Positions 9,680-18,459 of a DNA stretch of 22,916 nt are shown piece by piece. Origin of the DNA: Nemertoderma westbladi (taxonomy: Eukaryota; Xenacoelomorpha; Nemertodermatida; Nemertodermatidae). The position numbers and the translations under genes were made by a program. The stretch is taken from positions 1 to 22,916 of the forward strand of contig JAUCBJ010004749.1 in assembly GCA_032718475.1 (NCBI GenBank). The letters are read 5' to 3'. Each line of letters begins with the position of its first letter. Positions within the stretch are counted from its first letter, which is position 1. Below the pieces are notes generated by a model. It was not told the origin of the DNA. It ran no database searches and worked only from the letters and a program-made list of their open reading frames with translations.

Positions 9680-11922
9680 TAATTCTGTAGGCCAAATCTA
9701 AAATTTTTGAAACATTGAATACACAATGCTATTCTGTCACTATTCAAATTTTTATCATCAATACCTTCTAATAAATGTTGAATTTTCGGTTGGTGTAATT
9801 ACCTGTCTTAATCAGGCAATTTCAATGGTAGTAAGATTATGTCAAAAATGACATGTAATAATTTCTGCAAATTTGAAAATACGTAAAAAAAATTTCTCAT
9901 ATTCAATAATGAAAAACCAGTTGTTACCCTCAAAGAAATTAAGAATCCGTCACTTTTATTAAAAATTTAATTCTTTCTCGTCATTTTGATACCAAAATTA
10001 TGCTGATTAGATGACTTTTTATTTTCGACATAAGTGTTACATCAATCGTGGAATTGCCCAGGAGTAACCTACGGGCAGTGCTGATAGAAATTATTCGCAC
10101 AGACAGACTTTACGATAACTAAATTAGCTAAAAAATAGTTGAACATTGAAATAGTTCGCATCTACTGTTTAGTTATATTTATAGTATAGTTTTTTTTTAT
10201 ATTGGAATAGATTGAATGATATTAATAAATCATTTTAAATTTAAGTCATCTGGTGCGAATGGAATCGGAAGGTGGGGCGACTCGGTTAACTATCGAAGAC
10301 GATTCGCCCCAAATTAAAATAAATTGTCTCTAAAATATAGGGCGAATAGGACGAGGGGCGAATAGACCCGCAACCTTTTTTTGACACATAATAAATTCAA
10401 AAGTAGAACCTCTCAAAGGGACAATCGACGCAATTAGAGACTGATTACGAGAAAAAATTTTGGGCCAGGAAGCGATTAAAGATAATTCAAAAGTTAATCG
10501 ACCAACAAGGAAACAGTAGGCCTAAGCGTCAAATACAGCAGATCATTGATTCATATTCTTGAATCATTGATCTCCTGTATGCCTATTATTTAAACTCAGT
10601 ATTGATAACCGATAACCTTCTGTTGTCTCCATGGTTTTGAAGTTGAACTCAACAACATTAGACAAATTTGATTATTTGAAATATCTAGTTATTGACAAAG
10701 AAAATACAGCAAATGAAACCTGAGAGCAACCAGCCTGGAATAACAGAATTTTCAGGCCACAAAGTAATTTATAACCACTTTATTTCATATTATTTCCCCA
10801 CTGAGGTCATACCGTGTATTCATACTTTGGCGCAACAGAGACAGGGTGTTGTTTATAATTTCCACTTATCATGCACTTTGGTAATGACCAACTTCTTACA
10901 CTCCTATTGCAGAATTGCCACTGATGTTATCCCCATTCGACCAGCAGTCATCGACTTTGGGTATCCATGACCTACTATAGATACGACCCGCCAAGCCGCT
11001 GCAAAGCCCATAAATTTAGTGGGCCAGTTATTTCTCTTTGATAGAATCCCTGAAACAATATGTCTAGTGTCTCTAGTGCGTCGAAAGTACCTGTCCTAAA
11101 CTAAAATTATGTCCTCTTTCAGATGAGACAAATAAAAATGTAATAGCTCCAGTAGTTTTCGAGATATGAGGAGTCCCTGGCACCCATACCATATCAGCAC
11201 TTTTCGGAATTGATAAAATTACTCAAAATACATCACCTTTCAAGACTTTGGTATAACCATTAAGCCATGCTTTATTGGTTAGTCGAATTAATTATTAGTA
11301 ATCGAAAGCGAAATTAGAATAAAATCTTCATTGCTTATTTTGTAATAGACACTAAAAGAGCACCAAAATTACAAGTAGCTCGGAATTTTCAAATAGCCAA
11401 AAAGTGGTAATTTGGCCATATAGTTTGGCAACTGGGGTTTTAGAATGTGCTGATTTCATTGACAAGGTTTATAAAATTGTGGTATTTTCAAAAATGGCCA
11501 ATGTGTCAGTCGTCGAAAAGCCATCCAGTGCACTTCTATTTCAGTACTGCAGTACTCTGGTCGGGTTATGTAGTGAATTATTCAGTATGTGCATTGCATT
11601 ACATTGCTTCCGAGTGTTGACTGCATTATACTGTTACTGTGTTAGGCATCAATGCCTTATCATTATTACATTACCTGATTACGTCCGTACTTGTTTTTAT
11701 TTGACTATACCTCCACGCCTCTACATGGGCTGGCAGCCACGGGGGCCTAATCTTGGTCTGGACATGTATCTGAATCTGTATGCAAGCAGTAGCAGTTATA
11801 GTTGGAAAGTGCTGTGTGTATGGATGCCGCTCGCGTACAGGGCCGGATTTAGAGTGGTGGGTGGCCTGGGGCCGGGTCAGTGGTGGGGGGGGGGGGGGGG
11901 GGGGGCTGGGCTCTACTGTATG
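9680..11922. other. Intronic non-coding stretch with hairpins
   Basis: No gene could be supported. Two hairpins are visible. At 10274-10310 the arms are GGGGCGACTCG and CGATTCGCCCC, within a patch that repeats GGGCGAAT. At 10533-10580 there is a 21-bp near-perfect stem, ATACAGCAGATCATTGATTC paired with the TGAATCATTGATC side. A word resembling a hAT-type transposon end, CAGGGCCGGATTTAG, occurs at 11838, followed by 21 G at 11885-11905. Long open frames at 10692-10970 and 11404-12000 have no recognisable content; the second runs into a SINE and the G run. Confidence 0.5.
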
Positions 11923-12120
11923 GGCGCAGTGTCCGAGTGGATACGGCGCCTGAACTGCTTACAAAATAGTGTTTGGTGGCGCAGGTTCGAATCCGACTAA
12001 AGGCTGTAGAAATTTCGCATTGTTGTGTCCCTAGACAAGACACTTTAGACATTAGTGCCTACGCCAACCCAGCGGTATAATGGGAACCTAGCTTTGCTGG
12101 GTAATGATATATATATATGT
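11923..12120 (+). mobile_element. tRNA-Ser-like SINE with central domain
   Basis: The head resembles a class II tRNA: box A GTGTCCGAGTGG at 11929-11940, then a GGCGCCTGAAC segment, a variable-arm-like insertion, and box B GGTTCGAATCC at 11984-11994 within GCGCAGGTTCGAATCC, close to the T-arm of tRNA-Ser. It lacks a closing acceptor stem. The body contains GTCCCTAGACAAGACACTTT (about 12028-12047) and CAGCGGTATAATGGGAACCT, a type of core I associate with SINEs found across many invertebrates. It ends at an (AT)n tail near 12108-12119. Family assignment is from memory and needs a database check. Confidence 0.75.
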
Positions 12121-12268
12121 TTATTGACTAATATCCGACAAAAGACATTATTATCATTAAATATTTGACATATTATGAAATATAAACTTAGTGAAACTAA
12201 ATAACTTTAGATCTAAAATTAGTCCCTTCAAATTAGTAACTTGAAAATGTCCCAGTTATTGTCTCGAG

Positions 12269-15176
12269 TTAGTGTCTTTGCAGTTCTTTGAAAATTTCAG
12301 AAATTATTTTGACGATTCTTTCCCCGTTGTTTATTAACATAAATTCTGCTACCGTGGAGTAGGATTTTCCCCCCAATATATCTTTCGTCAGTGAACAACC
12401 CGATAACACGTGTAATTCGTTCTGTACCGACGATCCATCACATTTGCAGACTCGTTCTTCTCTAGGTACACGTGTCCACCTTCCTGTCTCTACCCTTAAG
12501 CGATGCGCGCTTAAACGAAATCTTGTAAAATCGATCCTGTTCTGCTCGTGTATGTACGGTTTCTGCTGATTATATACCTTGTGGATAGTTAGATTAGGGT
12601 TTATTTCCAGGTAAGTTGCCAATTTAGTGTGGATATGTGCAGTATCTTTAATTCTACTCTTCAAACCATTAATATTTCTACCTATTATATTACCTTCCGT
12701 CAGTTCTAACTTATTTAGATATTTAAAAGCGCGGGTGTTCCCTGTTTTTGCCAGATGATACGCGATGTGTGCAGGATCTTCTCGGTGCCACGATTTCTTG
12801 AGTCTTCGGATAGAGTTTCTAATATTATTGTCGATAACGGATCCTACCTCGGCCATACCAATCTCTGTATAGCACAGCACAGCGCTCCTTGACGCAAACC
12901 GCTGTCGACACGAATATCAATTGATCTAAGGTTTAAAAACGTCGTCCTATATATTGCTTTTATTGCGTTAATCATATTAAATCCACAACCGAGAAAAAGT
13001 AACTTGGATATAAGAGTAGACCTAGAGACTCTATCATAGGCTTTACTGAAGTCAATGAAGATGATGAATAGTTTCTTGTTCTTGGTGTAAGCATAATCGA
13101 CAACCAAGCGTAGAGCAAGTATCTGTTCATAACATGATCTCCCTTTTTGACCGCCCGCTTGAGCTCTTGACTGTTTGTACCATCTCACTAGTCTGTTCGC
13201 TAAAACATAGTCATAAATGTTTGCTAGAGAGTCCATAATCGTGATTCCACGGTAATTGTTACAGTTAAAACGATCACCTGTTTTATACAAAATACTTAAT
13301 AAGCTATATGCCCAAACTGCCGGTAAGCATCCGAATATGAATATCGCATTCAATATAAATGTAATAAATACCACAATATTCACTGGTAGATCCTTCCAAA
13401 GAGGTGATGAAATTCCTAGCGCTGCCTTGTTCGCTTTTATTGAGTTTATCGCCTCGTCCACTTCCTGTGGTTGTATCGGGTCATCCAGGAGTGGTATAAC
13501 TGGAGCCTGTGAGGTGTCAATATCGTCTACGGTATCCCCTTGATTATACAGAAGACTCTCAAAATGGTCTTTAAATTCATCATCGGTGGGTTTGTCGATA
13601 TCATCAGCTTTATCTCCAAGTTTGCCATTCCAATTTATGGCGCGCCAAACAGATTTTGAATCCTTCGTTAGCAACAAGTTTTCCCATCGGTTATTTTCAC
13701 TACAATGATTGGTTAAGGTAACACCAGACCTCATCTTAGAAGAGTTAACTGCGTCTTGAAAAATTTTTCCCAAAATATTGACTGCCTCGTTGACATCTCC
13801 TATGTTTCCATGAATGCAACCGTTTGCTCTTTGATCATGCTCCAAAGCTTCTATAAATTTTGATCTGTCTATCCCTTGTCGAGGTACCCTCACAGTCTTT
13901 GAACTATAATTGGTTTCCGTGGTATTGCGATTATACTCATCATAGAATGAGGAACCCATTCGCAGGGAGCGCTGTAGAAGCCCGTTCCAGTTTCTATTCC
14001 CCGAAGTTGTCAGTAATATCTCCAAAGGCGCATGATCCGAAGGTTTTGTTAAATCTTGATTTACCTTTAATTCAATATCTTTGTTTACCGACTTACTTGC
14101 TAAACACAGGTCTATCTGACTAATCCACCTTTCTTTTCTTCGGAAAGTAAGGTCACTTGTAGCAGGAGGGACCTTATTGACGATAATGAAATCGGCGTCG
14201 TCACAGACACGGTCCACTTCTTGGCCATGCGAATTTTTCGGATGATAAACTCTTGCGTTAAGGTCACCAAATACAAGCCGTTTCTCTCTATCTCCTAAGC
14301 AAAGTCCCTGAAGAACCCCCCACAATTTATCGTCATAAAATAGCGAATCTTTTGGTTCGATGTAACCGCCGCTAAACTCGTACTGTCCGAGTGAATGAAA
14401 TCTTGCTGATATGAATCCAATGAAACTAGTATCAACTGATTCAATGTCGCCCACTAAATAGTTTTTTATTAAAAGCGCTACGCCCCCCCTGTGATCGTCT
14501 TTAGCTTAGTTATGATACACTTTATATCCTGGACAAGAGACAGTTCTACCAGTCTTTATTTCGTAAAGCCAAATTAAATCGAATTTCTGTAAATAATTAA
14601 GACAGTTGGAGTTTAGTAATTTTTCCCTTACACCTCCTATATTCCAAGAAAGAATTTTCAACAAGTTATTAGGCTTACTATTATCATCATTCCCATCACC
14701 ATAAATACTAGTAGAACTGTATTGACTGTTGTCGGGCCTGTACTATTGAAAGAACTTTGGCTGATAACGGTCAATAATCGTACCATCCCGATACACGATG
14801 CCGGCTCTGTAGTCGTAAACAATGCGACATCCTTGGTTTTCAGGTTTCTCCTTCTCTTTGTTTTCTACTTCGTGCAACCTTGCTCTCTCTCGTCGTACTG
14901 CCGGGTGTATATCCTTCTTTATAAATACCTTACGATAGTCATTATTTTCCTTCAACTTCTTGGCGTTCTCTAACACAATATCCCTTTTCTCTTTCTTCTT
15001 GAATGTGAGTAAGATAGGCCGCGCTCTCGTGGCCGTGTTGCTGTTGCCCCGTGTTTGCTCATTTCTAGTTTTTCCTAATCGCCTGAATTCTACATCTTCA
15101 ATTGCTCCTCCTCGATTTCCGGTGTTCTCATCGTCGATGTTCAACTCTACATTTATTTCATTAAAAATAAATAATA
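12269..15176 (-). mobile_element. Decayed LINE with ORF1-like, endonuclease and RT parts
   Basis: Read on the - strand, one frame gives three parts. An ORF1-like region (15176-14746) has RRLGK, RPILLTFKKKEKRDIVL, HPAVRRERARL and IVYDYRAGIVYRDG. An apurinic-type endonuclease follows: LKILSWNIGG at about 14660-14632, the DLIWLYEIKTG acidic site, RGGVALLI, GDLNAR, SQIDLCL and SDHAPL. Then comes the start of a reverse transcriptase (INSIKANKAALGI, NNYRGITI, RSCYEQI, IDFSKAYDRV, DSGLRQG). All three are in the same frame, broken by TAG 14745-14743 and TAA 14508-14506. After GLRQG near 12885 the catalytic YxDD half of the RT is missing. The frame shifts and continues (12880-12269) as the element's C-terminal tail with RLSAHRLRVETGRW and a CKCDG...ELHVLSGC zinc-knuckle-like cluster. 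It is non-autonomous. Confidence 0.9.
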
Positions 15177-15179
15177 ATA

Positions 15180-15254
15180 AAAAGATAATAAAAGCGCTTT
15201 GAGTATGCTGAGCGTAGCAAAGCGCTATATAAATAACCAATATTATTATTATTA
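15180..15254 (-). repeat. Small repeat with GCGCTTT stem and (ATT)n tail
   Basis: A 9-bp perfect inverted repeat, AGCGCTTTG (15193-15201) and CAAAGCGCT (15218-15226), flanks a short loop. TATATAAATAA follows, then an (ATT)n run ending near 15254. TATATAGCGCTTT with a simple-repeat tail is a short interspersed sequence I recall from many marine animal genomes. It interrupts or abuts the N-terminal side of the LINE reading frame, which runs into it and yields an artificial hydrophobic N-terminus up to 15282. Confidence 0.55.
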
Positions 15255-16202
15255 TGGGGTTTGCACATACGGCGGCGAGCACTTCTCACAGACTATACTA
15301 TACTGAAAGACACATTTTCTAACTTTTCAATCTATTTATTGCAGATACCTTTCAAATAAACCTGAATGTAGATGTAAATATATTAGCAGGGATGTGAGTC
15401 AGGAAATGTTTGGAAATTTCCGGAATTTTCTATACATTTTTTCCGGAAATATCCTAGACATTTTTCCGGAAATTTCCTATACATTTTCGGATTTTCGGGA
15501 AATTTCCTATTTTATTACACCATGACTCGTAATATAGTGTCATTTTCTGATGACACGGACCCCCCCGCCCAGGGCTTTTCTGCAGAACAGATGACACCAG
15601 GACTTTCCACTAATATTTGTATATTTCGACGGGCGATATATTGACAGCCAGCCTATCAGCAAGGACCAATTTATTGGTCTTATGCTGTTGGCTACCAAGG
15701 ATGTCGTATTCCTGGATCACCATGGTAACTACGTCTGTCAGAAAGACGCGCTGCGTTTTTATGTGAGGTATTCTGAGCTTTTTTGAGCTGTTTTCCTCGC
15801 CTTTCAAGCCTTTTTGAGCTTCTTTTCAAGCTTGTTATGCCTTTTCTGACGTTCAGTTAAAATGAAGATATAATATGAATGTTCTAGAATTAGATAATTG
15901 TGATATTCGACCAGCTTTTTTTAGCTTCTTTTTTAGCTTTTTTTTTAAGATTTATTATAACCCTTTTTTTGGAGCTTTATTCTATATTTTAAGTTTTAAC
16001 ATTCAAAATTTCTCAGAAGCAATGAATTTCTAGAAATTGTTTTAACTAAAAAAAAACTTGAAATAAAGCTCAAAAAAAGCAGCGCGGAAACGGGCCTTTA
16101 TGAAGAAATAACGTAAAAGCATTGTAACTGAAAAAAAAACAAATAGAATATTAATAAAACGGAATAAATATATAAAAATCAGTAATAATTCAATAGGAAA
16201 TC
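15255..16202. other. Non-coding DNA downstream of the TIR gene, with repeats
   Basis: Three TTCCGGAA palindromes at 15418, 15441 and 15464 are spaced exactly 23 bp, inside a short tandem repeat (15400-15510) whose fourth unit is decayed. GAGCTTTTTTGAGC-type words repeat at 15775-15835. A long imperfect inverted repeat spans 15963-16079. A - strand open frame at 15807-15610 reads QHKTNKLVLADRLAV; it may be a relic or chance. TTTATT on the + strand near 15953 and 15975 gives candidate AATAAA polyadenylation signals for the - strand gene. Confidence 0.5.
15963..16079. repeat. Imperfect inverted repeat 3' of the TIR gene
   Basis: The left arm CTTTTTTTGGAGCTTTATTC (near 15963-15982) pairs with the right arm GAAATAAAGCTCAAAAAAAG (16060-16079). 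Pairing extends inward through AAGTTTTAACA against TGTTTTAACTAAAAAAAAAC. The loop of about 40 bases holds the palindrome TTTCTAGAAA. In the - strand TIR transcript this would lie in the 3' untranslated region and could fold as a hairpin covering a candidate poly-A signal. Confidence 0.55.
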
Positions 16203-17546
16203 CTAATTGTTATGATAGTAATTATAAATGTACCGGAAAGCTACAAAGGATATATATTCGGGCACCGTTATTCGCTTTAAACAGATATTATAATCATAAT
16301 AACTGATTATGTAAAGCCTAATTAAGTATCTTTCATGTTCTTTTAAGTTTTTGATTTCGTCCTGTAAGAGAGTTACCATCCGCATACTCTGGGATGTCGC
16401 CTCCCCACCCACGAAGCCCAAGGCCCGTTCGGCCGCCTCTCTCACCGGTTTAATGGGATCGTTCCTCCAGATCTCGATAATGACAGGGATGGCCGGATCA
16501 TACCGAAGCTTCCCGAGACTCAGCACTGCCGCCTCTCTCGCCAGTCTGTCCTCGTCCCCCAACTGTCCCAGCATCTTCTCTAGAACCTTGAGATTGTCTG
16601 TTTCCGCTCGGGAGAGAGCCACGCACGCCACGGCCCGCATGTTGGGGTCCTCGTCATCTAGGAGTTCCCCTAACAGCTGAATAACCGCGGAGGTTTTAAA
16701 CTCCCCTAAGTTAGTAACCGCCGCTAGTCGTACTGTACTCTCCATATCGAAGACCTGTTTCATTGCCTGCATGCCGATCGCGTATCCCTTCAGCCGAGAG
16801 TAGAATCGATTCCCGCTGACCTGGGCCCCACAGAACTCCTTGTACATCTCGGCTGTCACGGTCGGCAGTCGGTCAAACACGTCGACTCGAAGCAGTCGGA
16901 GCAACCAACCGACCCGGTCGGCTCCAAACTCCTGTTCGAGTTGATCGCGGTACTGCGCGGTGAAGGCTTCCTCGAACCGCGAGTACGGGACCGATTCCGT
17001 GTCGGGGAAGTTGGCAACCCAGAAGTCGGGAGTCCCCGAGTCGCTGGGTCGACGCGTACGGGTGTAGCCGACACTCTCCGTACCACCTTCCGTCTCTACG
17101 GATAATCCTTCTACTGTCTTTTGTACGTTCGGGAGTTCGGCCTTGATGCTGTTCGATAATACGATTAGATTTTCCTTTGTTTCTTCTGAAGAGCGAAAGA
17201 AAACCCAGTTTAGTTTGGCGACGGTTAGTCGTAAGCCGAAGTCGAGATGGACGTTGATATCTTCGAAGGAGTAACGCGACACCGGAAATATCGGAGTGGA
17301 GGATATGTAGGCCAAGGCGACCTCGTCCTGTATAGATTTATCGAGGACAGACTCCGGGCTGAGTACCGTTACTAAGACTTTGGCTTCCAGAAGCGCCTGT
17401 CCTCTGTCGACTTCGGCGCTCTCGTCGTCGTATACACTCAATCCGAGGTCAGTTAGCTCTTGTCTCAATAAGTCGCGAAACTCTCGATCGCCTTCAATGA
17501 AACCAATGATTACGTCGCAATTATTACCCGAAGCATCAGCCATCAT
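16203..17546 (-). CDS. TIR domain / Cbl EF-hand-like / HEAT repeat protein
   Basis: A 447-codon intronless open frame. Residues ~10-118 form a TIR domain (DVIIGFIEGD, then GLSVYDDESAEVDRG, KVLVTVLSPESVLDKSIQ, DEVALAY). Glu75 in DEVALAY aligns by eye with the catalytic Glu of SARM1-type NAD-cleaving TIR domains. After a linker, residues ~173-240 (DFWVANF...SVPYSRFEEAF...YKEFCG) resemble the EF-hand-like domain of Cbl proteins. Residues ~268-380 are HEAT-type repeats (VRLAAVTNLGEF, MRAVACVALSRAE, AREAAVLSLGKL, VREAAERALGFVG). The last ~40 residues are Tyr/Ile-rich, unlike the rest, and may be read-through into an unspliced intron or 3' UTR. There is no signal peptide or membrane segment, so it is probably cytosolic. 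A TAA lies directly before ATG1; ATG2 has the better context (A at -3, G at +4). The gene is nested antisense in the last intron of the + gene. TIR-HEAT proteins suggest innate immune or NAD metabolism roles; this is inference. Confidence 0.85.
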   Translation of the reverse strand: MMADASGNNCDVIIGFIEGDREFRDLLRQELTDLGLSVYDDESAEVDRGQALLEAKVLVTVLSPESVLDKSIQDEVALAYISSTPIFPVSRYSFEDINVHLDFGLRLTVAKLNWVFFRSSEETKENLIVLSNSIKAELPNVQKTVEGLSVETEGGTESVGYTRTRRPSDSGTPDFWVANFPDTESVPYSRFEEAFTAQYRDQLEQEFGADRVGWLLRLLRVDVFDRLPTVTAEMYKEFCGAQVSGNRFYSRLKGYAIGMQAMKQVFDMESTVRLAAVTNLGEFKTSAVIQLLGELLDDEDPNMRAVACVALSRAETDNLKVLEKMLGQLGDEDRLAREAAVLSLGKLRYDPAIPVIIEIWRNDPIKPVREAAERALGFVGGEATSQSMRMVTLLQDEIKNLKEHERYLIRLYIISYYDYNICLKRITVPEYISFVAFRYIYNYYHNN

Positions 17547-17689
17547 TTATTTTACACAGTTACCGGTAATACTAATACCGGTACTGTAATACTGAAAACT
17601 GTAATACAGTAGGCCTAACTGCCTAAGTAATACTGTGGTACAATCCGGATTCCAGCGCGCGTACTGCCACTAGTATGTCTCTGTTAGTT

Positions 17690-17956
17690 GAAACAAAATT
17701 GGAACATAATTGAAACATATTAGGAGCCACGTAATGGTGTCCTACCTGCAATGCTATGTATGCCAGTGACACAAATTTGAAACAAATTAGGAGGGCCGTA
17801 ATGATAGTCTACCGGAGAATTGGAACAATGATGGGCTACGGAGCTCAACAAATTGGAACAATGTTAAGTATGCCAGTGAAACAAATTTGAAACAAATTAG
17901 GAGAGCCGTAATGATAGCCTACCGGAAGAATTGGAACAATGATGGGCTACGGAGCT
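17690..17956. repeat. Direct duplication upstream of the TIR gene
   Basis: Unit 17758-17845 (starting GTATGCCAGTGACACAAATT, ending GGGCTACGGAGCT) is repeated at 17868-17956 with about four differences, a period of 110 bp. A third, more diverged partial copy lies around 17690-17745 (AATTGGAACATAATTGAAAC...GTAATGG). The block starts about 140 bp upstream of the TIR gene's ATG, so it may include or modify its promoter. Confidence 0.85.
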
Positions 17957-18459
17957 GCCTGGGTTGTTTGGCTGAACCAGTGGTGGCACGGATGAGGGGG
18001 TAAGAAAAGGGGGAAGGATCTAAAAATAGCACCCAATAGGAAGCTTCTAGCTTCTTGCATTGCTACGGCTACCGGTACCTTGCTTGGCCTCTAGGCTGGC
18101 TCTGGCATAACCCTTATTTTCGCATGCGAATAAAGGTAATGTTTTAAAGATCTGGTGTGTAAAACGCGTTTTTGTGCAGTGATGTTTACGATATTATAAT
18201 TAAACTAATTGCACTAACTATCTCACATTTATTTAATAATATATGGTAAAAAAAGCAACCAACCTATTAATTATTTACAATAGTTATCGAATGTTCTAGG
18301 ATGTAAAAACTTAGCATTATTTTATAGGAAACGATTATAAAAAAAGGTTCTTGTAAAAAAGGTTTTGGCGAAAACTGTCCCTGCTTTACGTTTTTGCAAA
18401 TTTCTGGTACGGCACGATTGCTCCGAGAATGTTTGCCATGGAGTCTGAATAAGGTAGGA
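17957..18459. other. Non-coding stretch
   Basis: No gene or RNA was recognised. It contains AAAAAAGGTTCTTG / AAAAAAGGTTTTGG as a short direct repeat near 18340-18370, and AT-rich DNA before the minisatellite. No core promoter signal could be assigned with confidence. Confidence 0.5.

Noticed and set aside
11404-12000. 198-codon open frame on the + strand
   Set aside because: It has no domain motif, runs through a G21 tract and into a tRNA-derived SINE. Composition is not gene-like.
11923-12000. Functional tRNA-Ser gene
   Set aside because: The T-arm and D-arm words match, but the 5' and 3' ends do not pair and a SINE body with an AT tail follows.
14960-15202. Open frames on the + strand opposite the LINE ORF1-like region, and similar ones at 13256-13543 and 13860-14123
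   Set aside because: They are antisense shadows of the - strand LINE frame, whose motifs are clear.
15610-15807. - strand frame containing QHKTNKLVLADRLAV, possible downstream exon of the TIR gene
   Set aside because: It looks protein-like in part and has an ACGCAG acceptor-like word, but no matching donor in the TIR gene and no recognised domain. It remains undecided.
16351-16680. 109-codon + strand frame, and the frames at 16856-17086 and 17380-17589
   Set aside because: They are shadows of the TIR-HEAT gene, caused by its high GC content.
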